Source: Natronorubrum halalkaliphilum
Lineage (GTDB): Archaea; Halobacteriota; Halobacteria; Halobacteriales; Natrialbaceae
NCBI RefSeq assembly: GCF_009834785.1
Contig: NZ_WUYX01000021.1
Coordinates: 46,811 to 110,810 of the forward strand
Length of the DNA stretch: 64,000 nucleotides
Direction of reading: 5' to 3'
Shown here one piece after another: positions 45,173 through 54,052 of the stretch. Each line of letters opens with the position of its first letter. The stretch's first letter is position 1. The translations under genes and the position numbers were made by a program. The notes under the pieces are model-generated. The model had not been told where the DNA came from. It made no database searches and worked only from the letters and a program-made list of their open reading frames with translations.

Positions 45173-45544
45173 CTACTGCTGATCGTCGTTTACCGTCCCG
45201 TCCGAACCTGCAGGGGATCCCTCCGCAGGGACGCCCTCGCCCGTCGAGACGCTCTCGGCGGACTGTTCGGCGTTCGACTCGGTAGCCTCGGGGTCGGGAT
45301 TGGACGTATACCCGAGTTCGAACCAGAGTTTCGCCGTACAGTCGAAGGTTTCTTCGTCGAGTTCGGTCTCTCCCTCCTGTTGGTCGAGATACCCGTTACA
45401 GCGGCCGTGTTTGACGACGTTCATGAGCGTCGCCGCGGAGCCACACTCCGGACAGTCGATGTAGTAGTTCCCCTTGTCGTTTTGGTGCCAGGAGTCCGGA
45501 GTGAGTTCCGTGTACGCGGCGTCCTCGCGGTTGCCTTTGCTCAT
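45173..45544 (-). CDS. small zinc-finger-like haloarchaeal protein, unassigned
   Basis: 123 residues. A central zinc-binding candidate has CPECGS (about 32-37), then HGRC, then FDCTAKLWFELGY. The last 45 residues are acidic and low-complexity. No enzyme motif is seen. It is convergent with cysE. I do not recognise a named family. Confidence 0.72.
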   Translation of the reverse strand: MSKGNREDAAYTELTPDSWHQNDKGNYYIDCPECGSAATLMNVVKHGRCNGYLDQQEGETELDEETFDCTAKLWFELGYTSNPDPEATESNAEQSAESVSTGEGVPAEGSPAGSDGTVNDDQQ

Positions 45545-45700
45545 GTCCGTAGGATCGGGTCCGACGCTGGTAAAGAGGGGCCCGGAGCACGCAACCCGGC
45601 GACGAGAAACGGGTCACGAGCGGTTTCGAGCCGCCGAAGCGATCGAACCCCCAATCATGTGGTTCAGTTAGCTCCGGTTTTTCGGTGTTTCCGACGAAGA

Positions 45701-45756
45701 GTCGCGGCCTCAATCGGAACCGACGGAAGGTCACGGCCTCAATCGGAACCGACGGA
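45701..45756 (+). repeat. 27-bp direct repeat, 29-bp period
   Basis: GTC(G/A) followed by a 23-bp identical string starting CGGCCTCAATCGG occurs at 45701-45727 and 45730-45756, in the 3' intergenic space of the phosphohexomutase gene. Confidence 0.9.
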
Positions 45757-45768
45757 CAACCGTTCGTG

Positions 45769-47169
45769 TCAGACCAGCGGATCGACCAACGCCTCGCCGG
45801 CCTCGAGCAACTCCCCAACTCGCCGCTCGTCTTCGGCTTCGGCGTAGACCCGCAGTACTGGCTCGGTTCCGCTGGGACGGATCAACAGCCACGAGCCGTC
45901 GGCGAGTTGGAGCTTGAAGCCGTCGGCGGTGTTGACGCCCTCGACCGTCGTTCCCGAGACGGTTTCGGGAATTTCGTCCTCGAGATCCGAGAGCACTCGC
46001 GCTTTCTCGTGGTCGGGACAGGACACGCTGATCTTGTCCTGGACGACGGTGCCGTGCTCCTCGAGCAGTCGGTCGACGCGGTCGTCAAGCGGTTCGGCGG
46101 CGTGCATCGCGGCCGCGAGCAGCGCCATCAGGACGCCGTCTTTTTCGCGGACGTGCCCCCGAACGGTGAAGCCGCCGGACTCCTCGCCGCCGACGAGGGC
46201 GTCGTGTTCGCCGATCGCTTCGGCGACCCACTTGAACCCGACCGGGACCTCGTGGACGGTCTCACCCCGGGCCTCGGCGACGCGGTCGATCAGGTAGGTC
46301 GTCGAGACGGTCCGGACCACCGAGCCCGAATCGTCCTCGAGCAGGTAGTCGTAGAGTGCGGCGAAAAACAGGTTCTCGTCGAGGTAGCCCCGTTCGGGCG
46401 TGACGATGGCGATGCGATCCGCGTCGCCGTCGTTTGCGACCCCCAGATCCGCATCGGTTTCCTCGCCGGTGACCAGATCGATTAGCGAGTCCAGGTTCTC
46501 GGGTGCGGGTTCGGGCGCGCCGCCGCCGAACTCGGGATCGCGCTCGCAGCGCAGGAGTTCGAGCGACGCGCCAGCGCGCTCGAGCAGGGCGTCGGTGGTC
46601 CCCCGTCCGCTGCCGTGCATGGCGTCGTAGGCGACCGTCAGCTCCGCGGCCGAGAGGTCGGCGCTGCCGGTAATCTCCTCGACTAACTCGAGGGCGGCGT
46701 CGGCGTGTGGAGTTGTGAGGTCGACCTCTCGGACGGTCCCGTGTTCGGCTTCGGGGAGCGGATCCGGTTCGGCGAGGCGCTCCGCGATCGCGTCGGTCAC
46801 GTCGGGCAGCGCCGGCGCACCGTCTTCCGGAATGAACTTCACGCCGTTGTACTCCGGCGGGTTGTGCGAGGCGGTGATGGCGAACCCGCCCACGAGGTCG
46901 CGCTCGACGATGGCGTGGGCGACGAGCGGCGTCGGCCGATCGCGCTCCGGCATGATCACGTCGAAGCCGTTCCCGCACAGCACCCGCGCCAGTTCTTCGG
47001 CGAATCCGCGCGAAGTCTCGCGGGCGTCGTAGCCGACCGCAACCGTCCCCTCAAGGCCTTCCTCGTGCAGATACGTCGCGACGGCCTGTCCGACCATCCG
47101 TACGCGCGGCGTCGTGAACTCTGCTAACGTCGCTCGCCAGCCGTCAGTCCCGAAGCTGATCGTCTCCAT
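45769..47169 (-). CDS. phosphoglucomutase/phosphomannomutase family enzyme
   Basis: 466 residues, four alpha-D-phosphohexomutase domains. It has the catalytic loop TASHNPPEYNGVK with Ser101, the metal loop DGDADR near residue 245, the sugar loop GGEESGG, and the phosphate loop RPSGTEP near the C-terminus. It interconverts hexose 1- and 6-phosphates; glucose versus mannose or glucosamine preference is not clear. Confidence 0.92.
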   Translation of the reverse strand: METISFGTDGWRATLAEFTTPRVRMVGQAVATYLHEEGLEGTVAVGYDARETSRGFAEELARVLCGNGFDVIMPERDRPTPLVAHAIVERDLVGGFAITASHNPPEYNGVKFIPEDGAPALPDVTDAIAERLAEPDPLPEAEHGTVREVDLTTPHADAALELVEEITGSADLSAAELTVAYDAMHGSGRGTTDALLERAGASLELLRCERDPEFGGGAPEPAPENLDSLIDLVTGEETDADLGVANDGDADRIAIVTPERGYLDENLFFAALYDYLLEDDSGSVVRTVSTTYLIDRVAEARGETVHEVPVGFKWVAEAIGEHDALVGGEESGGFTVRGHVREKDGVLMALLAAAMHAAEPLDDRVDRLLEEHGTVVQDKISVSCPDHEKARVLSDLEDEIPETVSGTTVEGVNTADGFKLQLADGSWLLIRPSGTEPVLRVYAEAEDERRVGELLEAGEALVDPLV

Positions 47170-47336
47170 ACGCGCACGTCTATGCCGGCGGCGAAAAAGG
47201 CGACGCTGTCGGTTAACTGCGAAACGGGACGAAGAACCGACGATCGGATCGGTAACGGGTATGCGGTCGCCAACGCGACGGACACTCGGTGAATGATTGC
47301 AACGGTGTTTTCCCGACCGTCGTCCTTACGAGACAC

Positions 47337-47930
47337 ATGAGCCACACCCCCTCCATCGTCGCCGTCAACGGCAGCCTCCGCGAGACGAGCTACACGCGAA
47401 CGGCGCTGAAATACGCGCTTCAGGCTGCCGACGATGCCGGTGGGGAGACGACGTTGCTCGACTTACAGGAGTACGACCTCCCCGTCTACGATCCCGATGT
47501 CGACGAACAGGGCGACGCAGAGGCCGCGATGGAGATCGTCCGCGACGCCGACGCCGTCGCGCTCGGAACGCCGGTCTACCATGGCTCCTACTCCGGCGCG
47601 CTGAAGAACTTCCACGACTACTGCGGCTGGGACGAGTACGACGACACCACCGTCGGACTGCTGGCAACCGCCGGCGGCGGCAGCTACGGCTCGACGCTCG
47701 ATCACCTGCGAATTACCGTTCGAGGCGTCCACGGCTGGGTCCTGCCCCATCAGGTCGGCCTCCGAAACGCGTCCGACAAGTTCGAAGCCGACCCCGACGC
47801 CGTCGACGGACGGCGCTTTCGCGATCCTGACCTACAGGAACGGGTCGAGAAACTCGGCCGCAACCTCGTCGAATACGCGTTTATCGATCCAACCGTCACG
47901 TCGTCGCGGTCGGCAGCCGCCGACGACTGA
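47337..47930 (+). CDS. NADPH-dependent FMN reductase family protein
   Basis: 197 residues from ATG 47337. A flavodoxin-like fold with the phosphate loop GSLRETSYTR (about 12-21), GTPVYHGSYSGALKNFHD, and ATAGGGSYGS. It is predicted to reduce FMN or quinone-like substrates with NAD(P)H. It is divergent from the phosphohexomutase gene and convergent with a membrane protein gene. Confidence 0.9.
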   Translation: MSHTPSIVAVNGSLRETSYTRTALKYALQAADDAGGETTLLDLQEYDLPVYDPDVDEQGDAEAAMEIVRDADAVALGTPVYHGSYSGALKNFHDYCGWDEYDDTTVGLLATAGGGSYGSTLDHLRITVRGVHGWVLPHQVGLRNASDKFEADPDAVDGRRFRDPDLQERVEKLGRNLVEYAFIDPTVTSSRSAAADD

Positions 47931-47959
47931 CGATTTCAGCGAGCTACGTTTCGAACGAG

Positions 47960-48985
47960 CTACCGCTGCATCCGTTTCGTCGAGGTGTTAACCCGTTGTT
48001 CGAAGAGTCGTTCGCCGGTCTCGTCGCAGGTCACGGCGACGACCTCGTGCGAGCTACAACAGGACTCGACGACCTCCTCTCCCATGCTCACCTCGCCGCC
48101 GGTCGGACACGTCTCGAGGAACATCCGGAGCCCGTTGAGCACCTGCCCTTTCGTCTCGGGCTCGTGGACGTTCCATTGGGGATCAGGAGTCCAGTTCTCG
48201 AGGGTGCGACTCGCGGTAATATCGGCGAGTATCGCGGCCTGCGACGGCCAGCGACCGGCGACGCCCCGATCGGAACGGAGCAGTGTCGCGTCGTCGCGGG
48301 ACTCGAGGTCGAACGCGTCGGGGTCGGCATCGAATCCGAACGCGTCGACGGCGTCCGCGGCGTCGATAGTCGACGCGTCGAGCGCTTCGATTTCCTCGAA
48401 CCAGGCGTCCTCGAACGCGTCGGTGAGACAGAGGTCGTCCCGATCGGCACAGGGCTCGAGCACGTCGTGGTCGAGGAAGTACGTCTCGAGGTCGAGTTCG
48501 TCTCGTTCCGGTTCTTGTCCCTGCTCCTGGCCTTCCGATTCGGCCACCTCGGCCGTCCCGGTCCCGCTACCAGCTTCCTCGCCGGCCTCGACGGCGGCCT
48601 CTTCGTCGTACGTCGCGACTTCGGTTCTGTCAGCCGCCGAACTACCCGTTTCGGACTCGGATCCGTCGGTGGCAGCTGCCGACGCGCTGTCGACGGCGCC
48701 GAGGCCGCTGGCCAGTTCGGGGTCCGGCTCCTTGCCGAACCAGCGCAGGACTTCCGGCGGGAGATACCGCTTGGTGAGCGTCGGGGTGCCCGGGACGAGA
48801 TAGCCCCGGAGATAGATGAGTGCGATCGAGACGCCGACCGCGATCAGGCCGCCGAGTTTGGATTTGCGCGCGATGATCGAACCCGCAACTACGGCGATGG
48901 CCAGGTTCAAAATCGTACACGGCTCACACCGGTTGTCGCCGGTGTACTCCGGTTGTTTGAGGTCGTCGACGATATCGAGATCCAT
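47960..48985 (-). CDS. haloarchaeal membrane-anchored protein with large acidic domain
   Basis: 341 residues from ATG 48985. CEPCTILN (about 20-27) precedes two short hydrophobic segments (about 28-42 and 46-62). A disordered Glu/Ala/Gly-rich spacer follows (about 100-165), then a soluble domain rich in Asp with CADRDDLCLTD and a C-terminal CSSHEVVAVTCDETG. The cysteine pairs could bind metal. No family with known function is recognised. Confidence 0.78.
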   Translation of the reverse strand: MDLDIVDDLKQPEYTGDNRCEPCTILNLAIAVVAGSIIARKSKLGGLIAVGVSIALIYLRGYLVPGTPTLTKRYLPPEVLRWFGKEPDPELASGLGAVDSASAAATDGSESETGSSAADRTEVATYDEEAAVEAGEEAGSGTGTAEVAESEGQEQGQEPERDELDLETYFLDHDVLEPCADRDDLCLTDAFEDAWFEEIEALDASTIDAADAVDAFGFDADPDAFDLESRDDATLLRSDRGVAGRWPSQAAILADITASRTLENWTPDPQWNVHEPETKGQVLNGLRMFLETCPTGGEVSMGEEVVESCCSSHEVVAVTCDETGERLFEQRVNTSTKRMQR

Positions 48986-49069
48986 TTCATACCGATAATG
49001 TGTCCCTAATACTATCTGTTTTTCGGACGGATAAGCCGAACTGAGAGGGGAAGACGAGGGATGCAAGCG

Positions 49070-49318
49070 TTACTCGAGACCGACGAGTCGTTCCTTCGCC
49101 CGACGAGAGAGCTGTTTGATCTCGTACTCTCGAGACATCGCGGCGGATTTCGAGTCGAACCGCTCGTGGTAGCGGAGTTCGACGGGTGTTCGGCCGCGGG
49201 TGTACTTCGCGCCCTCGCCCGCGTTGTGTTCGCCGACCCGTCGCTCGAGGTCGGTCGTATACCCGGTGTACAGCGAGCCGTCGGCACACTCGAGGACGTA
49301 GACGACGTGACCGGTCAT
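49070..49318 (-). CDS. GIY-YIG nuclease-fold protein (UPF0213/YhbQ-like)
   Basis: 82 residues from ATG 49318; an upstream ATG at 49372 is less likely. It has the GIY-YIG pattern [18 protein letters not shown], an Arg in [19 protein letters not shown], and ends [16 protein letters not shown]. YhbQ-like proteins are small DNA nucleases of unclear role. It stands alone. Confidence 0.9.
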   Translation of the reverse strand: MTGHVVYVLECADGSLYTGYTTDLERRVGEHNAGEGAKYTRGRTPVELRYHERFDSKSAAMSREYEIKQLSRRAKERLVGLE

Positions 49319-49402
49319 ACGATAGCGTTCGAACGGGACGTAAAAAGCGCCACGTAACGGAGGCGCGGACACGTGGTGGTCGGTCGCGATTCTCGGGCGG
49401 GA

Positions 49403-49552
49403 TCAGGTACCGCGAGCGCGTTCTCGGGCGGCTTCTGCGATCCCAGCGTTGGCCGAGCAGCTGATACACGCCCGGATTTCGCCGTTCGCATCGGCGAAGA
49501 CGCGTGCAAAGCGCTCGGAAACGTGCGCGTCACAGTGGTCACACTTGGGCAT
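49403..49552 (-). CDS. tiny zinc-finger protein (DUF7563-like)
   Basis: 49 residues, too short for most gene lists. It begins MPKCDHCDAHVSERFARVF and has a second pair CISC, giving a CxxC...CxxC zinc site, then an amphipathic helix AGIAEAARERARG. This is a highly conserved haloarchaeal type of micro-protein as I recall it. A small hairpin ACCGGC-CGAA-GCCGGT (49567-49582) lies upstream and could sit in a leader. Confidence 0.8.
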   Translation of the reverse strand: MPKCDHCDAHVSERFARVFADANGEIRACISCSANAGIAEAARERARGT

Positions 49553-49680
49553 TGGGCAATGGTCACACCGGCCGAAGCCGGTATACGATTCTATCCGGCG
49601 AATAGATAAATAACCTTCCCCAAACGCCGTTTGGCTTTCGTATGTTGGAAGAATATTTTTTCGGTAGGCGGCAGTCAGTT

Positions 49681-50439
49681 TCAGTTACGGCCAGCGTCGA
49701 TTGCTCGAGCGATCAATACAGCCTGTGCACCGGCGACGAACCCCGCATCGATATTGACGACCGAAAGGACGGTACACGACTGTAACATCCCTGCAAGCGC
49801 TGCTTCGCCGCCGCCGCCGTGGCCGTAGCCACTCGAGACCGGCACACCGATGACCGGCGTGTTAACGAGACCGGCAATAACCGTCGGCAGGGCCCCCTCG
49901 CGGCCGGCGGCAACGATCAAGACATCGGCGTCCCGGAGTCGGTCGACCTGATCGAGCGTGCGGTCGAGTGCCGCAACGCCGACGTCGTCGACCCGGTCAA
50001 TCGTGGCACCCGCGTCGGCACAGACGACCTCGGCCTCGGCGGCGACCGGTCCGTCGACCGTTCCCGCCGTGACGATACCGACCGTCGCCGCGAGCGACGG
50101 CTGCTCGTAGTCGGCCGATAGCACGCGAACCGTCGACCCTCGTCGTTCGAGCGTGGCATCGGGAGCCGTCTCATCGAGACTCGTCTCGAGGGCATCGAAC
50201 TGGCGGTCCGAGATTCGGGTGACGAGTGCTCGGTCGGTCGTCTCGAGGGCGGTTTCCGCAAGAGCAACGACCTGTTCAGGTGATTTTCCTTCGGCGAGGA
50301 TCGCTTCCGGAATCCCGCGACGCTGCTGTCGGGCCGCGTCCAACCGGCCTGCATCACCGGTTACGTAGCCCATAAGTTCGGCTTCGGCTGTCGCCGGCGA
50401 CAGGGAGCCGTCGGCAACGGCCTCGAGGAGTTCGCGCAT
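49681..50439 (-). CDS. larB: LarB-like pyridinium carboxylase (nickel pincer cofactor synthesis)
   Basis: 252 residues from ATG 50439. The C-terminal half is a PurE-like domain with VGIVTAGTVDGPVAAEAE, VAAGREGALPTVIAGL and PVSSGYGHGGGGEAAL, matching LarB. LarB carboxylates nicotinic acid adenine dinucleotide in making the nickel pincer nucleotide of lactate racemase. No larA, larC or larE is in the window, so partner genes must lie elsewhere or the protein has another role. Confidence 0.88.
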   Translation of the reverse strand: MRELLEAVADGSLSPATAEAELMGYVTGDAGRLDAARQQRRGIPEAILAEGKSPEQVVALAETALETTDRALVTRISDRQFDALETSLDETAPDATLERRGSTVRVLSADYEQPSLAATVGIVTAGTVDGPVAAEAEVVCADAGATIDRVDDVGVAALDRTLDQVDRLRDADVLIVAAGREGALPTVIAGLVNTPVIGVPVSSGYGHGGGGEAALAGMLQSCTVLSVVNIDAGFVAGAQAVLIARAIDAGRN

Positions 50440-50685
50440 ACACGGTACTCGGGAACGACCGTACTCCAATCCGTCGACCGATCGACGCGACCGAACAGCC
50501 TCGAACCGAGAACCCGCAAGCGCACACGAACGGTCAGAGCAGCGCGCGCGAGCCAGATTTCACCCGTCGATGGCGGTCGAACTCGGTTCGCAGATTCATT
50601 GGACATATACTTTCCGGTGGGAACCACCGTCGAAACGGGCGGGTTAACCGCTGCAACCCCCGTATTCCAGATCGTAACCAAAGCA

Positions 50686-50693
50686 TTTATATT
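50686..50693 (+). promoter_or_regulatory. TATA box of the DUF1931 gene
   Basis: TTTATATT centred about 29 bases before ATG 50719. Confidence 0.55.
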
Positions 50694-50718
50694 GGGTAAC
50701 GCGATATCCGTATATCGT

Positions 50719-50886
50719 ATGGCAGACCTTATCGTCAAAGCCGCCGTAAAGGAAGCGCTCGATGACAAGAACGTCGCCTCGGACTTCTACGAAGCACTCG
50801 ACGAGGAAGTCGACGAGCTTCTCGAGGACGCCGCCCGACGCGCAGAAGCAAACGACCGGAAGACGGTCCAGCCCCGCGACCTGTAA
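50719..50886 (+). CDS. DUF1931 histone-fold-like protein
   Basis: 55 residues from ATG 50719; the longer frame reads through the promoter. MADLIVKAAVKEAL...VQPRDL is the compact DUF1931 form, related to the archaeal histone fold. It may bind DNA. A T-tract (50905-50910) follows the stop. Confidence 0.88.
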   Translation: MADLIVKAAVKEALDDKNVASDFYEALDEEVDELLEDAARRAEANDRKTVQPRDL

Positions 50887-50904
50887 GGTACGCCAGTTGC
50901 TCGA

Positions 50905-50910
50905 TTTTTT
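50905..50910 (+). terminator. T-tract after DUF1931 gene
   Basis: Six T residues 19 bases past the stop, a likely archaeal termination signal. Confidence 0.4.
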
Positions 50911-50987
50911 GACGACGCTACGGAAGACAGCGACGGCAGTGGCCAATCGCGAACACAGCAGTAACAGTAACTAACGATAATCAGTGC

Positions 50988-52049
50988 CTAGTCGCGTCGC
51001 TGTTCGACGTACTCGTTCGTTCGGCCTCGAATCACGTAGTCGGCCGACCGGAGTTCGTCGACGGTCGCCGAACCGGTGACGAACATCGCGGTTCGTAACT
51101 CCAGCGTGAGCGTTTCGATCAGGTCGACGACGGCGTCCGTTCCCTGTCCGGCCGGCCCGAGGAACGGCTTCGCGAGACCGCCGGCGCGAGCGCCGAGCGC
51201 GATCGCCTTCGCGATGTCGAGTCCCGAACGAACGCCGCCGCTGGCGATGACGCAGTCGTGGACCGACGCCGCCTCGAGCGTGCTGACCGCGGTCGGCACG
51301 CCCCACGCACGGAACAGTTGGCCGATCTGTTCCTGGCGCGATGCGCCGACGGCGGCCGCCCTGTAGGATTCGATTCCCGACCAGGTGGTGCCGCCCTGTC
51401 CGGCGACGTCGATGGCGTCGACGCCGGCGTCGGCGAGGCGCTCGGCCGTCTCTCGGGCGATTCCGTTTCCGGTCTCCTTGACGACGACCGGAACCGAGAG
51501 GTCGGCGGCCACCCGTTCGATGGCTTCGAGACAGCCGCGTGCGTCGACGTCGCCTTCGGGCTGGACGGCTTCTTGCAGGAAGTTTAGATGTACCGCCATC
51601 GCGTCGGCGTCGATCATCTCGACGGCTTGTTCGACGTCGTCGACGTCGTACTCTAGCAACTGGGCCGCACCGACGTTGCCGTAGAGGAACGCGTCGGGGG
51701 CGACGTCCCGGACAACGGTGTAGGACTCGAGAAGCGCTTCGTCGTCGAGTTCGAGACCCGCGCGCTGGCTCCCGACGCCCATGGCGACGTTCGTTCGCTG
51801 GGCGGCTTCGGCGAGCGCGCGGTTGATCTTCGTCGTGTTCGGGTGGCCGCCGGTCATGCTCTCGATGACGATCGGTGCCGACAACTCGTGGCCGAACAGC
51901 GGCGTCCTGGTCTCGATCTCGTCGCGATGGATCTCCGGGAGCGCCTCGTGAACCAGATCGATGTCGGCGAATCCCGCTCCAGAGGTCTCGACGTCTTCGT
52001 CCTCGATAATACGGATGTGATCGTCTTTCCGGTCGGATGTTTCGGGCAT
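50988..52049 (-). CDS. fni: type 2 isopentenyl-diphosphate delta-isomerase (FMN)
   Basis: 353 residues, usual length. It starts with the RKDDHIRI block, then [62 protein letters not shown], and [10 protein letters not shown]. It isomerises IPP and DMAPP with reduced FMN, feeding archaeal lipid and carotenoid synthesis. It is monocistronic. Confidence 0.95.
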   Translation of the reverse strand: MPETSDRKDDHIRIIEDEDVETSGAGFADIDLVHEALPEIHRDEIETRTPLFGHELSAPIVIESMTGGHPNTTKINRALAEAAQRTNVAMGVGSQRAGLELDDEALLESYTVVRDVAPDAFLYGNVGAAQLLEYDVDDVEQAVEMIDADAMAVHLNFLQEAVQPEGDVDARGCLEAIERVAADLSVPVVVKETGNGIARETAERLADAGVDAIDVAGQGGTTWSGIESYRAAAVGASRQEQIGQLFRAWGVPTAVSTLEAASVHDCVIASGGVRSGLDIAKAIALGARAGGLAKPFLGPAGQGTDAVVDLIETLTLELRTAMFVTGSATVDELRSADYVIRGRTNEYVEQRRD

Positions 52050-52125
52050 CGAATCGTCTCAAACGAAACCTAGCCGGACGCCGTTGAAAAGCTGTCCATC
52101 GATAGTGACCGCCGACCGGGAACGG

Positions 52126-52156
52126 GACAGCCGACAGCCGACAGCCGACAGCCGAC
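52126..52156 (+). repeat. 7-bp tandem repeat (CCGACAG)
   Basis: About four copies of CCGACAG in the promoter space upstream of the gene at 52197. Confidence 0.85.
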
Positions 52157-52196
52157 TCGAGTTTTTTCCCGGTAGCCGATGTACCCGTGATCGAAC

Positions 52197-52631
52197 ATGC
52201 TTCGGAAACTCTTGATCGGGTTCGGCTGCGTTGAGATCGTCAGGCCCCAGCCGGTCATCGACATGTGCGAACGGATCGGTCTGGAAAACCCCGACGAGGC
52301 ACAGTTGCGTCCGCAGGCGCTGCTGGGTGCCCGACTCGAGGGCCTCATCTTCGTGTGGCTACTCGTTCGCGGCCGAACGGGCTCGACGGTCGTCAGTACG
52401 CTGCTCGGACTGGCCGGAATCGCCCTCGTACTGCTTCCGCAACCGATCATCGAACTTAGTCAACGACTGGTTTACGAGAACACCGACGAGCTCGAATTGA
52501 AGCCGTGGATCGAGCCCGCAGCCCGAGCGCTCGGGGGGCTTTACCTGCTCGTGGTCGTGCTCTCGAAGCGCAGCGACGAGCCGGACGGGGCTGCGTCGGC
52601 GAAGTCGGCAACCTCGTCTGAGTCGGCATGA
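52197..52631 (+). CDS. membrane protein with internal duplication, paralogue 1
   Basis: 144 residues. Two half repeats are visible. Each has P-x-x-(I/V)-(I/V), an amphipathic helix, ENxDE, a KPW/RPQ-like turn, then a hydrophobic helix. In the first half this reads RPQPVIDMCERIGLENPDE. In the second it reads LPQPIIELSQRLVYENTDE. Function is unknown. The gene at 52693 is its paralogue. Confidence 0.72.
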   Translation: MLRKLLIGFGCVEIVRPQPVIDMCERIGLENPDEAQLRPQALLGARLEGLIFVWLLVRGRTGSTVVSTLLGLAGIALVLLPQPIIELSQRLVYENTDELELKPWIEPAARALGGLYLLVVVLSKRSDEPDGAASAKSATSSESA

Positions 52632-52692
52632 CTCGAGGGCAACGTCGACGACCACGGCCAACCGTTTTGCGATTGGCATCCCTACGAACGGT

Positions 52693-53109
52693 ATGCGACG
52701 ACCGCTCGCCCTCGCGCTGGGACTGTTGCTGAGTATCGCACCGAACCGAATCGTCGACGCCGTCGAACAACTCGCCTTCGAGAACCCCGACGACGGCAGG
52801 CTGCGACCGTGGACGCTGCAGGCGGGCCGGTTCAAGGGGATCGTCGTTGTCTGGCTGCTCAGCCGCCACCCCGAACACACGTCCATCCTCAAACGGCCGC
52901 TCAGTGTGATCGGATTAGTGATGATACTGGTGCCGCGACAGGCCCTTGCCGCCGGTCTCGACCTCGCCTACGAGAATTCGGACGAACTCGAAGAGAAGTC
53001 CTGGATCCGCCCGCTGACCCGTCTCCTCGGCGGCTGTTTCCTCGTCGTCGGCCTGCGCGCGGTCCGTGCCGCCGGACGGAACACCGAAACCGCGTCGACG
53101 AACACCTGA
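52693..53109 (+). CDS. membrane protein with internal duplication, paralogue 2
   Basis: 138 residues, with the same two-repeat layout as the protein at 52197: APNRIVDAVEQLAFENPDD in the first half and VPRQALAAGLDLAYENSDE in the second, each followed by a hydrophobic helix. It is 61 bp downstream of paralogue 1, so the pair may be co-transcribed. It is unassigned. Confidence 0.72.
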   Translation: MRRPLALALGLLLSIAPNRIVDAVEQLAFENPDDGRLRPWTLQAGRFKGIVVVWLLSRHPEHTSILKRPLSVIGLVMILVPRQALAAGLDLAYENSDELEEKSWIRPLTRLLGGCFLVVGLRAVRAAGRNTETASTNT

Positions 53110-53110
53110 C

Positions 53111-53818
53111 TCAGTAGGTCCGTACGTCGACCCCGTTCTCGCGACCGACGTAGGTCGCGTCCGCCAGCCCGACGAACAGCCCGTGCTCGAGGACGCCCGG
53201 CAGCCCCGAGAGTACCGTCGCGAGCGCGTCCGGATCGTCGATCGATCCGAACGCACAGTCGAGCACGAGGTTGCCGTTGTCGGTGACGACCGGGCCGTCC
53301 TTCCGTGTCGCGTCCCGAAGCGACGGCTCGCCGCCCAGATCTCGAATGCGATCGGCGACGACGGTGTGTGCGTCGGGAACGACTTCGACCGGGACCGATC
53401 GTTCGAGCGCCGGCGCGAGCTTCGAGGGATCCGCGACGACGACGAACCGATCGGCCGTCGAATCGACGAGTTTCTCCCGCGTGTGCGCTGCGCCGCCGCC
53501 CTTGATGAGCGCGCCGTACCCCGCCGCTTCGGGGTCGTCGACCACCTGATCCGCGCCGTCGATCGCGAGGTCTACACCGTCGGCCGCGTCGAGAGACGTC
53601 ACCGGAATCCCGACCTCGAGCGCCAGCTGGCGGGACTGAAACGAGGTCGGAATCCCCCGTACCTCGAGGCCGTCGTCGACGGCTCGACCGATCGCTCTGA
53701 TCGCGTAGGCCGTCGTCGAGCCGGTGCCGAGTCCGACGACGAATCCGTCTTCGACTTCCTCGGCTGCGCGTTCGCCGGCCCGACGTTTCGCCGCGTCGGA
53801 GCCACCCTCCGTCTTCAT
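53111..53818 (-). CDS. rpiA: ribose-5-phosphate isomerase A
   Basis: 235 residues from ATG 53818. The longer open frame gains its extra N-terminus only by reading through repeat element B4. Family motifs are VVGLGTGSTTAYAI, DLAIDGADQV, IKGGGAAHTREK and SVPVEVVPDA. It interconverts ribose 5-phosphate and ribulose 5-phosphate. It is convergent with the paralogue gene at 52693, one base apart. Confidence 0.95.
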   Translation of the reverse strand: MKTEGGSDAAKRRAGERAAEEVEDGFVVGLGTGSTTAYAIRAIGRAVDDGLEVRGIPTSFQSRQLALEVGIPVTSLDAADGVDLAIDGADQVVDDPEAAGYGALIKGGGAAHTREKLVDSTADRFVVVADPSKLAPALERSVPVEVVPDAHTVVADRIRDLGGEPSLRDATRKDGPVVTDNGNLVLDCAFGSIDDPDALATVLSGLPGVLEHGLFVGLADATYVGRENGVDVRTY

Positions 53819-53882
53819 GGGGTATACCCCGAGGGGCGACGGGAAAAACGTTGTAGTTCGACGCCCAGACAGCCTGAACTCA

Positions 53883-53990
53883 TACTGTCGGACAGCAGTC
53901 ACTGAGAAGTCGGTCACGGATTCGCGGCCGTCCTCGAGGATGACGGCCGCAGTAGCGCGACCGATCTTCGAATCGTTCTGTCCGGCAGTA
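53883..53990 (+). repeat. ~108-bp element B4, flanked by TCA/TCA
   Basis: 108 bp with ends TACTGTCGGACAG and CTGTCCGGCAGTA, flanked by TCA at 53880-53882 and 53991-53993. It is the best intact copy and shows what B1 looked like before A2 inserted. Confidence 0.92.
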
Positions 53991-54052
53991 TCAGTACCGT
54001 ACAACCGCGAACGGGCCGTGGTCGCGCCGGGAGATCGGTACGGCAGTACGTA

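Noticed and set aside
49631..49828. 65-codon plus-strand frame
   Set aside because: Mostly opposite the larB gene, with no start signal or conserved feature.
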